This document shows, piece after piece, positions 9,447-18,646 of a stretch of 64,000 nt of DNA. The DNA comes from an uncultured Alistipes sp. (GTDB lineage Bacteria; Bacteroidota; Bacteroidia; Bacteroidales; Rikenellaceae), in the NCBI GenBank assembly GCA_900541585.1, contig UQKD01000004.1, positions 62,001 to 126,000 on the forward strand, written 5' to 3'. Position numbers and translations under genes: made by a program. Numbering within the stretch: the first letter of the stretch is position 1; each line of letters opens with the position of its first letter. The notes under the pieces are model-generated. The model worked only from the letters and a program-made list of their open reading frames with translations. It made no database searches and had not been told where the DNA came from.

Positions 9447-11317
9447 AACTCCTGCTGCATAGCCTGTTCCTGCTGCTGGCCTTCGAGACGCAGGCCCGCA
9501 CGCACTCCTGCGACGTGGTGATCGTGGGCGGGACCCCTGCGGGGATCACCGCCGCCATAGCCGCCGCACGCGAGGGGAAGAACAGCATCATTCTGGAGCG
9601 CTCGGCCCACATCGGCGGACTTCCGGCCAACGGGCTGGGCGCCACGGACATCGCCACGCGCGGTGCCACGGCGGGACTCTTCGCCCGCTTCATCGCGCTG
9701 AACAAAGCCTATTACGAAAGCCGTTACGGCGCGGATTCGCCGCAGGCGCGCGATTGCAGCGACGGATACCGTTTCGAACCCGCCGTCGCACAGCGGACCT
9801 TCGAGCGGATGCTCGCCGAAGCGGGTCCCGGAAAGATCACGGTCCTGACCGGCCGCCAGTTCGACGCCGAGGCGCGCTACGTAGTCAAAAAGGGCGACCG
9901 GATCGTCTCGATCCGCGTCCTCGACCGCACGACGGGGCGGGAGGAGCATTACAGCGGGGCCATGTTCATCGACGCCACCTACGAAGGCGACCTGGGCGCC
10001 GCCGCAGGAGTTCCGTTCCGGACCGGGCGCGAAGGGGCCGGCGAATACGGCGAACCGTGCGCCGGAAAGATTTACCGCTGGTGGAAGCACGGTCCCGACG
10101 CCGACGGCACGACCTACGAGGGCGACGACGCGATCCAGGCCTACAACTACCGCCTCTGCCTGACGGACGATCCGCAGAACCGGCTGGCGATCCCCCGGCC
10201 GGAGTGGTACGACCGCGAAGAGTACGTCTCGCTGGTCGGCGACGTGCTCGACGGACGCAACACCGACGCCCGTTACCGCAAGGCGGATTCGGCGGCCATA
10301 GCCCGGAACCGCCGGCGCATCGAATCCGGAGAGCGGACCGCCGCGCCCGGCGACGTCTGGGGCATGGCCAAGATCACGAGCATGACCCGCCTGCCCAATG
10401 CCAAGACCGACGCCAACAACCAGCACCTCGCGCTCATCTCCACGGACCTGCCCGAAGAGAACTGGCCGTGGCCGACGGCCGACTGGGCGTGGCGCGACCG
10501 GTTTGCGGAGCGGCTGCGCGACTATACGCTGGGCCTGCTGTGGTTCGCCCAGCACGACGAAGCCCTGCCGGCCCATTTCCGCGAAGCCTGCCTCCAATGG
10601 GGACTCGCCGCCGACGAATACCGCGACAACGGCGGATTCCCGCGCCAGGTCTACGTCCGCGAGGGACGCCGGCTGGAAGGGTGCTATTTCTTCACCGCCG
10701 GCGACGCCCTGCCCGAGGCCGAAGGGAAACGGCCGCCGCTCCACCCCGCGTCGGTCACCGCAAGCCACTACGCCCTCGACTCGCACGCCGTGCGCAAACG
10801 CGAGGCGGGCCGCGTGCACCTCGACGGCTTTTTCAGCCACCCGACGGCGGTCTACACGGTTCCCTACGGCGTGATGGTCCCCCGTCGCATCGAGAACCTG
10901 CTCTTCCCGGCAGCCGTTTCGGGCAGCCACGTCGGGTTCTCGACCCTGCGCATGGAGCCTTGCTGGATGGCCTTGGGCGAGGCTGCCGGAACGGCCGCCG
11001 CGCTGGCCATCGACAGTCGCAAGGATGTCCGCGGAATCCCAACGGAAACGTTGCAGGAACGGCTGCTCCGCCACGGGGCAATGCTGGTCTACCTGCGGGA
11101 CCTCAAGGCGGACGATCCCGACTACGCCCGGGTGCAGCGGTTGGCGCTGCGGGGCTTCTTTCCCGAATGGGAAGCCGGACTCGACCGGGTGCTGGACGGG
11201 GAGACGGCACGGCTGTGGAGCACACTCGCCGGACGTGAAATCACGGCCGACGACACGACCACCCGGCGCGAATGGCTCCGCCGGATTACAACGAATCAAT
11301 TCCTAAAACCAAACTGA
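9443..11317 (+). CDS. Exported FAD-dependent oxidoreductase (FAD_oxidored family)
   Basis: The 624-aa protein starts at a GTG overlapping the GH2 stop (GTGA). This start gives a Sec-type signal peptide (KLLLHSLFLLLAFETQA). It is followed directly by a dinucleotide-binding Rossmann motif, VVIVGGTPAGITAAIAAAREG, and ILERSAHIGG. A C-terminal FAD segment reads SGSHVGFSTLRMEP and ALGEAAGTAAALA. This matches the FAD_oxidored family (PF12831), often labelled xanthan lyase-like in Bacteroidota without evidence of lyase activity. Its place between two glycosidases implies oxidation of a sugar or sugar-linked group, but the substrate is unknown. A Sec signal on a flavoprotein is notable because the cofactor would have to be acquired in the periplasm. 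Confidence 0.8.
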   Translation: MKLLLHSLFLLLAFETQARTHSCDVVIVGGTPAGITAAIAAAREGKNSIILERSAHIGGLPANGLGATDIATRGATAGLFARFIALNKAYYESRYGADSPQARDCSDGYRFEPAVAQRTFERMLAEAGPGKITVLTGRQFDAEARYVVKKGDRIVSIRVLDRTTGREEHYSGAMFIDATYEGDLGAAAGVPFRTGREGAGEYGEPCAGKIYRWWKHGPDADGTTYEGDDAIQAYNYRLCLTDDPQNRLAIPRPEWYDREEYVSLVGDVLDGRNTDARYRKADSAAIARNRRRIESGERTAAPGDVWGMAKITSMTRLPNAKTDANNQHLALISTDLPEENWPWPTADWAWRDRFAERLRDYTLGLLWFAQHDEALPAHFREACLQWGLAADEYRDNGGFPRQVYVREGRRLEGCYFFTAGDALPEAEGKRPPLHPASVTASHYALDSHAVRKREAGRVHLDGFFSHPTAVYTVPYGVMVPRRIENLLFPAAVSGSHVGFSTLRMEPCWMALGEAAGTAAALAIDSRKDVRGIPTETLQERLLRHGAMLVYLRDLKADDPDYARVQRLALRGFFPEWEAGLDRVLDGETARLWSTLAGREITADDTTTRREWLRRITTNQFLKPN

Positions 11318-11319
11318 AT

Positions 11320-12723
11320 ATGAAACGCACATTTTCCTTTTTAACGGCCCTCCTGGCCATCGTCTCGATGATGCTGTGCTGCAACAACTGCAGCAAGGAC
11401 GATTCCGGCGACAACGACACCGGAAAGGCGTATCTCCGACTCAACTTCAACGAGAAGATGGTCTCCAACTCCTCCGGGTCGCTCGAAGTGTTCGTGTCGT
11501 CGAACGCCGCATGGACCGCCGAGCCGCGGAGCAAGTGGCTCAGCGTGGACCGCACCAGCGGCAAGGGCGACCTCTCGGTCCGCATCTCCTACGAGAAGAA
11601 CGACACGGAAAAACGCACGGGCATCGTCCGCTTCACCGCCGAAGGCGTCAATCCGGTCGAGGTGACCATCACGCAGTCGGCGCTGACCTTCACCAACCCC
11701 ATCACCCTCGGAGGCAATATCGCCACGATGCCCGACCCGTACATCGTTCGGGACGGCGAATACTACTACACCTGCAAAGCGAGCGGCAACGGCATCGCCA
11801 TCTCGCGCTCCACGCGGCTCACCGTGATCAACAGCACCACCAAGAAATGGAGCCTCCCCTACGAAGGTCCGTCGAAGCCGTGGAACATCGCCGACCTCTG
11901 GGCACCCGAAATGTTCCACATCGGCGACCGCTGGTACGTATACTACGCCGCAGGACGCCGCGGACAGGACGGAATCACCGGCTACAGCACGCAGCGCAGC
12001 GGCGTACTCCGCTCGAAGACCGACGACCCGCTGGGCGAATGGGAAGACATGGGCATGCTCTACACCGGAGACAACTACCAGCCCGGCATCAAACCCACGG
12101 TGGAAAACACGGAATACGCCATCGACCTGACGACGTTCGAACTCAAGGGACAGCGCTACGCCGTCTGGTCGGGCAACGAGAAGACCGACGACATTCAGCA
12201 GATCCGCATCGCCACGATGTCGGACCCCTGCACCATCTCCTCGTCGCTGGCCGTGATCTCGACACCGACGCAGTCGTGGGAGACGATGGACGGACGCAAA
12301 ATCAATGAGGGTCCCGCCGTGCTCGTCAACGAGGAGAAGGGCAAACTCTTCATCGTCTACTCCTGCAACCCCTCCTGGACCAAGAACTACCGCCTGGCCT
12401 GGCTGATGCTGGACATGAACAGCGGCAACCCGATGAATCCGGCCGACTGGCAGAAATCGGGCAGCTATGCCTTCTGGCGCTGCGACAACACCAAGGAACC
12501 CGTATCGGGCGTCAACGGACTGGGCCACTGCACCTTCACCAAATCGCCCGACGGAACCGAGGACTGGATCATCTACCACGCCATGCGCTACTCCGACGGC
12601 GGCTGGGGCCAGCGCTACCCCTTCGTGCAGAAGTTCACCTGGAACGCCGACGGAACTCCCAACTTCGGAGAAGGCGCCGGATGGGGCGAATCGCTGCTCC
12701 TGCCCGCGGGAGAGACCCTCTGA
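11320..12723 (+). CDS. BACON domain-GH43 family glycosidase lipoprotein
   Basis: The 467-aa protein starts at the ATG at 11320, just after the preceding stop, giving a lipoprotein signal (AIVSMMLCCNNC). Residues about 30-125 form a BACON/Ig-like domain (AAWTAEPRSKWLSVDRTSGKGD, then a VTITQ end) that probably positions the enzyme on the surface or glycan. Residues about 130-465 are a five-bladed GH43-type domain. MPDPYIV holds the likely general base Asp (about 137), and INEGP holds the likely general acid Glu (about 329). GH43 enzymes remove arabinofuranose, xylose or galactose, and the exact activity is open. It is co-directional with neighbours in the PUL. Confidence 0.87.
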   Translation: MKRTFSFLTALLAIVSMMLCCNNCSKDDSGDNDTGKAYLRLNFNEKMVSNSSGSLEVFVSSNAAWTAEPRSKWLSVDRTSGKGDLSVRISYEKNDTEKRTGIVRFTAEGVNPVEVTITQSALTFTNPITLGGNIATMPDPYIVRDGEYYYTCKASGNGIAISRSTRLTVINSTTKKWSLPYEGPSKPWNIADLWAPEMFHIGDRWYVYYAAGRRGQDGITGYSTQRSGVLRSKTDDPLGEWEDMGMLYTGDNYQPGIKPTVENTEYAIDLTTFELKGQRYAVWSGNEKTDDIQQIRIATMSDPCTISSSLAVISTPTQSWETMDGRKINEGPAVLVNEEKGKLFIVYSCNPSWTKNYRLAWLMLDMNSGNPMNPADWQKSGSYAFWRCDNTKEPVSGVNGLGHCTFTKSPDGTEDWIIYHAMRYSDGGWGQRYPFVQKFTWNADGTPNFGEGAGWGESLLLPAGETL

Positions 12724-12770
12724 ACACCACCGCATTTTAAACCAAACTGAAAAATAGCACCGGAAACCGC

Positions 12771-13967
12771 ATGAAAAAGTTCCTTTTAGTTGTACAGACC
12801 CTGCTGCTGCTCGCAACGGCCTCGAATGTCCAGGCGCAGAAAAGCTACGACCTGAAGCATTTCCCGAAGGGATGCCAGCCCGAAGAGATCGGCGTGAGAC
12901 TCACCGAACGCTACCTCCAGACCCCGCATTCGCACTGGGGCGACATCAATTCGAAATACAAGGTCACGCTGATCACCTACCCCGACGTCTGCGCGTGGCT
13001 GGGTGCGCTGTGGTTCACGGCCGGAACCGGCAACGACAGCCTCTACACCCGGCTCGTGGAGCGTTTCGAGCCGCTGTTCACCACGCAGAAGAACCTGCAG
13101 CCCAACCTCTTCCCCAAGGACCACAACGTCGTCGACTTCTACGTTTTCGGCGCCGTGCCCCTGGAGATCTACAAGCGCAACCACGACCCGAAATACCTGG
13201 AGCTGGGCATGAAATACGCCGACGGACAGTGGGAGCTGCCGGAGAACCCGCAGCACTACAAGCAGCTCTCCGAGGCGAAGAAATACGCCGACGAGGGATA
13301 CTCGTGGCAGACGCGGCTGTGGGTCGACGACATGTTCATGATCACCGACCTGCAGGCCCAGGCCTACCTGGTCACGGGCGACAAAAAGTACATCGACCGC
13401 GCCGCCCGTGAGATGGCGCTCTACCTCGACCGCATCCAGCGCCCCAACGGGCTTTTCTACCACCACACCGGAACGCCCTTCTTCTGGGGACGCGGCGACG
13501 GATGGATGGCCGTCGGCATGGCCGAGATGCTCCGCATGCTCCCGAAGGACAACCCCTATCTCCCGCGCATCAAGGCGGCCTATCTGCAAATGATGGAGAC
13601 GCTGCTCCGTTACCAGGCCTACGACGGCATGTGGCGGCAGATTATCGACGACCCCAACTCGTGGAAGGAGACCTCCTCGACGGCCATGTTCACCTACGCG
13701 ATGATCCTGGGCGTGAAGAACGGCTGGCTCGACCGGAAGATCTACGGCACGGCCGCCCGCAAGGCGTGGATCACGCTGCTCTCCTACCTCGACGAGAAGG
13801 ACAACCTCCGCAACGTCTGCGAAGGGACCGGCGCCCGAAACAGCGCCGAATGGTATCAGAACCGCCGCCGACTGACCGGCGACATGCACGGGCAGGCCGC
13901 CATGCTGTGGTGCGCCTATGCCCTCTCCTGCGACGTGAAACCTTACAAACTGGCCCCGAGCCGGTAA
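12771..13967 (+). CDS. GH105 unsaturated glycuronyl hydrolase, copy 1
   Basis: The 398-aa protein has a Sec signal peptide (cleavage near VQA/QKSYD) and a GH88/GH105 (alpha/alpha)6 barrel. Family-like motifs include TLITYPDVCAWLGALW, QTRLWVDDMFMITDLQAQAY (with the candidate catalytic Asp near 187), FFWGRGDGWMAVGMAEML and the C-terminal GDMHGQAAMLWCAYAL. GH105 enzymes hydrate and remove the 4,5-unsaturated uronate that a polysaccharide lyase leaves on an oligosaccharide end. It is followed 12 nt later by a second member of the same family with a lipoprotein signal. The two share a 53-nt identical stretch. Confidence 0.88.
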   Translation: MKKFLLVVQTLLLLATASNVQAQKSYDLKHFPKGCQPEEIGVRLTERYLQTPHSHWGDINSKYKVTLITYPDVCAWLGALWFTAGTGNDSLYTRLVERFEPLFTTQKNLQPNLFPKDHNVVDFYVFGAVPLEIYKRNHDPKYLELGMKYADGQWELPENPQHYKQLSEAKKYADEGYSWQTRLWVDDMFMITDLQAQAYLVTGDKKYIDRAAREMALYLDRIQRPNGLFYHHTGTPFFWGRGDGWMAVGMAEMLRMLPKDNPYLPRIKAAYLQMMETLLRYQAYDGMWRQIIDDPNSWKETSSTAMFTYAMILGVKNGWLDRKIYGTAARKAWITLLSYLDEKDNLRNVCEGTGARNSAEWYQNRRRLTGDMHGQAAMLWCAYALSCDVKPYKLAPSR

Positions 13968-13979
13968 ACCGAACCCATT

Positions 13980-15284
13980 ATGAGCAAAATCCTGAAACTG
14001 TTTCTTCTCGGAATCGCCCTCGCCGGGCTGTGCGTGGCGGGGTGCAGCGAGAAGGCGACCACTGGCACGGGCGTAAAGCCAAAACCCACGCCGGAGCCTG
14101 ATCCCGATGTCGAAGAGTATGATCTGATCACCTTTCCCGACCGGAAAGACCCCAAAACGGTCGGCGAAGGCGTCGTGAACCTCTTCATTCGCTCGGGGAA
14201 CTCCAACTGGGGCGACATGCACTCCTCCAAGAAGAGTTCGCTGACCTCCTACCCCGACATCTGCGCCTGGCTGGGAGCATTCTGGTATGCCGAGGCGGCC
14301 GGGAACAACGGCCTGTTCGACCAGCTGGTGGCGAAGTTCGACCAGTTCCTCGAAGTGGACGACAAGAGCATCGAGCCGAACAAGAGCCTCGTGACGCAGA
14401 TTCCCCGTACGGAAAACAACGCCGTGGACTACAACATCTTCGGTGCCGTGCCGCTCCACATCTACTATGTCAAGAAACAGCGTGGCGCGGCCGAAGCCGA
14501 CATCAAGAAGTACCTCGATCTGGGACTGCGCTACGCCGACCAGCAGTGGGAGCTGCCGACCGAAAAGAAATACCTGGAGAAGATGAAGGACCCGGAGTAT
14601 TATCACAACCTGGGCTATTCGTACCAGACGCGTCTGTGGATCGACGACATGTTCATGATCACGGCGCTCCAGGCGCAGGCCTATCTGGCCACGGGCGACG
14701 AGAAGTACATCGAACGCGCCGCCAAAGAGATGATTCTCTACCTCGACGAACTGCCGGGCGAGAACGGAGTCTTCTACCACGCCCCCACCGCCAAGTTCTT
14801 CTGGGCCCGCGGCAACGGATGGATGGCCGTGGGAATGCCCGAGATGCTGCGGATGCTCCCCAAAAGCGCGAAATACGACGTCTACCGCAACCGCATCCTC
14901 ACCGAGTACAAGAAGATGATGGCCACGCTGAGCGCCTACCAGTACGACAGCGGACTGTGGGGACAGCTGATCTACCCCAACCAGGGCGACATGTGGGAGG
15001 AGACCTCGGGATCGGCCATGTTCACCTACGCGATGATCCTGGGCGTGAAGAACGGCTGGCTCGACGAGAAGACCTACGGCACCGTCGCCCGCAAAGGCTG
15101 GCTGGGATTGCAGTCGTACCTGCAGACCAACTTCGAAATCCGGAACGTCTGCTGCGGAACCGGAGCCGGTTCGAGCTACGCATACTACCGCGACCGGGAA
15201 AAATACACCGGCGACCTGCACGGACAGGCGGCCGTGATGTGGTGCGCCTATGCGCTGACCGAACTGGCCAACGAACGGAAATAA
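13980..15284 (+). CDS. GH105 unsaturated glycuronyl hydrolase, copy 2 (lipoprotein)
   Basis: The 434-aa protein is a second GH88/GH105 member, with a lipoprotein signal (LAGLCVAGC) and a short P/D/E-rich linker before the barrel. It keeps the same motifs as copy 1: QTRLWIDDMFMITALQAQAY, KFFWARGNGWMAVGMPEML and the C-terminal GDLHGQAAVMWCAYAL. One visible change is that the Asp in GRGDGW of copy 1 is Asn here (ARGNGW). Different membrane anchoring suggests one copy is soluble in the periplasm and the other is membrane-bound. The pair probably arose by tandem duplication and may handle different linkages. Confidence 0.87.
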   Translation: MSKILKLFLLGIALAGLCVAGCSEKATTGTGVKPKPTPEPDPDVEEYDLITFPDRKDPKTVGEGVVNLFIRSGNSNWGDMHSSKKSSLTSYPDICAWLGAFWYAEAAGNNGLFDQLVAKFDQFLEVDDKSIEPNKSLVTQIPRTENNAVDYNIFGAVPLHIYYVKKQRGAAEADIKKYLDLGLRYADQQWELPTEKKYLEKMKDPEYYHNLGYSYQTRLWIDDMFMITALQAQAYLATGDEKYIERAAKEMILYLDELPGENGVFYHAPTAKFFWARGNGWMAVGMPEMLRMLPKSAKYDVYRNRILTEYKKMMATLSAYQYDSGLWGQLIYPNQGDMWEETSGSAMFTYAMILGVKNGWLDEKTYGTVARKGWLGLQSYLQTNFEIRNVCCGTGAGSSYAYYRDREKYTGDLHGQAAVMWCAYALTELANERK

Positions 15285-15441
15285 ACGAGATTAAAAACCT
15301 AAACCTACCTGCAAGCCTATGAAAAAAGCAAAACAGACCGAATGAAAAAACATTCGGCCCGGGGCGGAACCCGCCTCCCGGACCGCGGGCACACGCTGCC
15401 CGGAAAGCCCCGAATTATCATCTCAAATCATTTAGAACCGT
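15285..15441 (+). promoter_or_regulatory. Leader of susC with short ORF and hairpins
   Basis: The 157-nt gap before susC holds an 8-codon reading frame (ATG at 15319, TGA at 15343-15345). It also holds a 7-bp hairpin with an A6 loop (15338-15344 with 15351-15357) that overlaps the end of that short frame, and a second GC-rich imperfect hairpin just after it. No TAnnTTTG element was found. This layout would suit control by attenuation, but that is inference. Confidence 0.4.
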
Positions 15442-18400
15442 ATGGAAAATTTTTATAAAACAAGCATCGGGCGCGTCAAAACCCTGAAAAGCGTAAGCCT
15501 CGCCCTGCTTCTCCTGTTGTTCCTGTCGGTGGACGTCGGCGCGGCATACGCACAGAGCGCCTCCGCACAAGGAACCGTGGCAACGGGAAAACGACGCATC
15601 ACCGGAACCGTCACCGACGCCGACGGAGCACCGCTGGTCGGCGCAACCGTCTACATCCAGAACACCAACGTCGGAACGACGACCAACACCGACGGACTCT
15701 TCGTCATCGACGTCCAGCCCAAACAGCAGATCACGGTCAGCTACATCGGCTACCTGTCGCAGACCCTGCCGACCGACGGTCGCGAAGTGATCAACGTCAA
15801 ACTGCTGACCGACACCGACCAGATCGAGGAGGTCGTCGTGGTCGGATACGGCAAGCAGAAACGCCAGGCGATGGTCAGCTCGATCGCCTCCGTCGGGTCG
15901 CGCGACCTGATGCAGTCCTCGTCGAGCAACCTGACGAGCAACCTCGCCGGCCAGCTCGCCGGTCTGATCAGCATCCAGCGCAGCGCCGAGCCGGGACGCG
16001 ACGACGCCGAATTCTGGATCCGCGGCATCAGCACCTTCAAGGGCGGGACCAACCCGCTGGTGCTCGTCGACGGAATTCCCCGTGACATCAACAACATCGA
16101 GGCCGACGAAATCGAGACCTTCAGCATCCTCAAGGACGCCGCCGCGACGGCCGTCTACGGCGCCGAGGGCGCCAACGGCGTCATCCTCGTAACCACCAAG
16201 CGCGGTACGATCTCGCGGCCCAAAATCTCGTTCCGCATCGAGCAGTCGATCGCCTCGCCGCAGCGCCTGCCCGAATTCGTCGACTCGTGGGATTACCTCG
16301 ACCTGGCCAATGAAGCCCGGGCCAATGACGGACTCACCCCCAGCTTCAGTGCCGCCCAAATCCAGCTCTACCGCGACCGCGTGGACAACGACCTCTATCC
16401 GAACACGCAGTGGATCGACGAACTGGTCCGCAAGGCCGTGCACAGCCAGCGCTACACGCTCAACTTCCGCGGCGGCGCCGAGAACGCCAAATACTTCGTC
16501 TCGATGGCCTACTACCAGTCGGACGGCGTCTTCAAGGAGAACCCCAACGGCAAGTACGACAGCAACTTCGGATTCGAGCGTTACAACCTGCGCAGCAACA
16601 TCGACCTGAAGGTGAGCAAAACCACGCGCTTGAGCGTCGATCTTTCGGGACAGTACGTACACCGCCGCACGGCCAACCGTTCGGCCGACGATATTTTCAG
16701 CTTCATGCTGCACACGCCTTCGTACCTCTTCCCGGCCATTTACAGCGACGGCACGCTGGCCAGCTACGAAAAGCAGGCCGACTCGAACAACCGCAACCCC
16801 TACAACATGCTCTACAACCAGGGCTACCGCCAGGAGTGGGGCGTCAAGATCCAGTCGAACATCAAACTGGAGCAGGACCTGAAATTCATCACTCAAGGTT
16901 TGAGCGTCCGCGGAAGCGTCAGTTTCGACTACGACGGCAGCTCGGCGACGCTGCGCGACTACTGGCCGAGCCTCTACCACGCCAGCGGCCGCGACGCCGA
17001 GGGCAACCTGATTTTCACCACGACCTCGTCGGGATCGCCCGAAATCGAGGATCCCAAGTTCACCTCGACGAGCTACCTGCGCAAGATCTACATCGAGGGA
17101 GCCATCAACTACCAGCGTACGTTCAACTACGTACACAACGTGGGCGCCATGATCCTCTACATGCAGAAGGAGCAGCAGAAGAACGATCCGGTGCTTCCCT
17201 ACCGCAAGCAGAGCGTCGTGGGCCGCGTGACCTATTCGTACGACAACCGCTACTTCATCGAGGGCAGCTTCGGTTACACCGGCAGCGAAACCTTCGCCAA
17301 GAAGAACCGCTTCGGCTTCTTCCCCGCCGTAGGTATCAGCTACTTCGTCTCCAATGAGAAATTCTATCCCGAAGGGCTGAAAAAGGTGATGAACAACGCG
17401 AAAATCCGCCTCTCGATGGGCCGCACGGGTAACGACAATACGGGAACCGACCGCTTCCTCTACCGTGCGACGTTCAACACCTCGGGCCACACCTTCAACC
17501 AGGGCATCGGAACCTCGGCCTCGAACGGCATGGGCGCCGGTATCTACGACCTGCGTTTCGTCAACAACGACATCCACTGGGAGATCGAGACCAAACGCAA
17601 CGTCGGCGTCGACCTGGGCTTCTTCGACAACCAGATCGAACTGACGGCCGACTACTTCAACAACCGCCGCAAGAGCATTCTGCTCGAACGCAACACGATC
17701 CCCGGCGTCGCCGGCTTCCACGCAAAACCGTGGCAGAACTACGGCATCGTGGACAACTGGGGCGTCGACGCCAGCCTGAACGCCCGCCACGACTTCGGCA
17801 AGGTCCGCGTCAGCGCCCGCGGTACGTTCACCTTCGCCCGCAACAAGATCATCGAGTACGACGAGCTGAAACAACTCTACGACTACCAGCGGATCACCGG
17901 CACGCGCGTGAACGAGAACACGCTCTACATCGCCGAGCGGCTCTACACCGAGGACGACTTCATCCGCACGCAGAACCCCAACGGAACCTACTCCTACGAG
18001 CTGCGTCCGGGACTTCCAACCGTCGCGTTGCAGGGAACCCTCGGCCCGGGCGACATCAAGTACGCCGACCTGAACCACGACGGCGTGATCGACAGCAACG
18101 ACAAGAAACGCGGCGTAGGACACCCCTACAACCCCGAAATAAACTACGGTTTCGGACTTAACGTCGAATACAAAGGCTTCTACGTGAGCGCCTTCTTCCA
18201 GGGTACGGGCAACTCGTCGGTGCTGCTGGCATCGGGCAACAACCACTTCTGGCCCTTCAACTGGTATGAGGACAAGTCCAACTACCGCACGCTGTTCCTC
18301 GACCGCTGGACGGCCGACAACCCGCGTCAGGACGTCACGATGCCGCGTCTGCACAGCCATTACAGCCACAACGTCAACAAGGAACCCAGCACGTGGTGGC

Positions 18401-18630
18401 TCCGGAGCGGCAACTTCCTGCGCTTCAAGAACCTCGAAATCGGCTATAACCTGCCCAAGACCTTCCTCCGCAAGATCCGCCTCGACGCCGTCCGCGTCTA
18501 CATGCTGGGCAACAACCTCTGCGTCTGGGACGACATCGAGTACTGGGATCCCGAGCAGGGCAACCGCAACCAGGGTATGAGTTATCCCATGTCCCGCACC
18601 TTCACGCTGGGACTCGAAGTGAACTTCTAA
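15442..18630 (+). CDS. SusC/RagA-family TonB-dependent outer-membrane transporter
   Basis: The 1062-aa protein has a signal peptide, then an N-terminal carboxypeptidase-regulatory-like domain (RRITGTVTDADGAPLVGATV, about residues 50-130). A TonB-box-like EEVVVVGYGKQKR and a plug domain follow, with the SusC-type signature SILKDAAATAVYGAEGANGVILVTTKRG, and then a long beta-barrel ending in Phe (GLEVNF). With the following SusD it should form the outer-membrane import complex for the PUL glycan, energised through TonB. Length and motifs are complete. It is 16 nt from susD, so the two are cotranscribed. Confidence 0.96.
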   Translation: MENFYKTSIGRVKTLKSVSLALLLLLFLSVDVGAAYAQSASAQGTVATGKRRITGTVTDADGAPLVGATVYIQNTNVGTTTNTDGLFVIDVQPKQQITVSYIGYLSQTLPTDGREVINVKLLTDTDQIEEVVVVGYGKQKRQAMVSSIASVGSRDLMQSSSSNLTSNLAGQLAGLISIQRSAEPGRDDAEFWIRGISTFKGGTNPLVLVDGIPRDINNIEADEIETFSILKDAAATAVYGAEGANGVILVTTKRGTISRPKISFRIEQSIASPQRLPEFVDSWDYLDLANEARANDGLTPSFSAAQIQLYRDRVDNDLYPNTQWIDELVRKAVHSQRYTLNFRGGAENAKYFVSMAYYQSDGVFKENPNGKYDSNFGFERYNLRSNIDLKVSKTTRLSVDLSGQYVHRRTANRSADDIFSFMLHTPSYLFPAIYSDGTLASYEKQADSNNRNPYNMLYNQGYRQEWGVKIQSNIKLEQDLKFITQGLSVRGSVSFDYDGSSATLRDYWPSLYHASGRDAEGNLIFTTTSSGSPEIEDPKFTSTSYLRKIYIEGAINYQRTFNYVHNVGAMILYMQKEQQKNDPVLPYRKQSVVGRVTYSYDNRYFIEGSFGYTGSETFAKKNRFGFFPAVGISYFVSNEKFYPEGLKKVMNNAKIRLSMGRTGNDNTGTDRFLYRATFNTSGHTFNQGIGTSASNGMGAGIYDLRFVNNDIHWEIETKRNVGVDLGFFDNQIELTADYFNNRRKSILLERNTIPGVAGFHAKPWQNYGIVDNWGVDASLNARHDFGKVRVSARGTFTFARNKIIEYDELKQLYDYQRITGTRVNENTLYIAERLYTEDDFIRTQNPNGTYSYELRPGLPTVALQGTLGPGDIKYADLNHDGVIDSNDKKRGVGHPYNPEINYGFGLNVEYKGFYVSAFFQGTGNSSVLLASGNNHFWPFNWYEDKSNYRTLFLDRWTADNPRQDVTMPRLHSHYSHNVNKEPSTWWLRSGNFLRFKNLEIGYNLPKTFLRKIRLDAVRVYMLGNNLCVWDDIEYWDPEQGNRNQGMSYPMSRTFTLGLEVNF

Positions 18631-18646
18631 TCAAGGAGAACGAACT

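Noticed and set aside
15319..15345. An 8-codon ORF in the susC leader as a protein gene
   Set aside because: Too short and without a promoter or conservation evidence; kept only as part of a possible attenuator.
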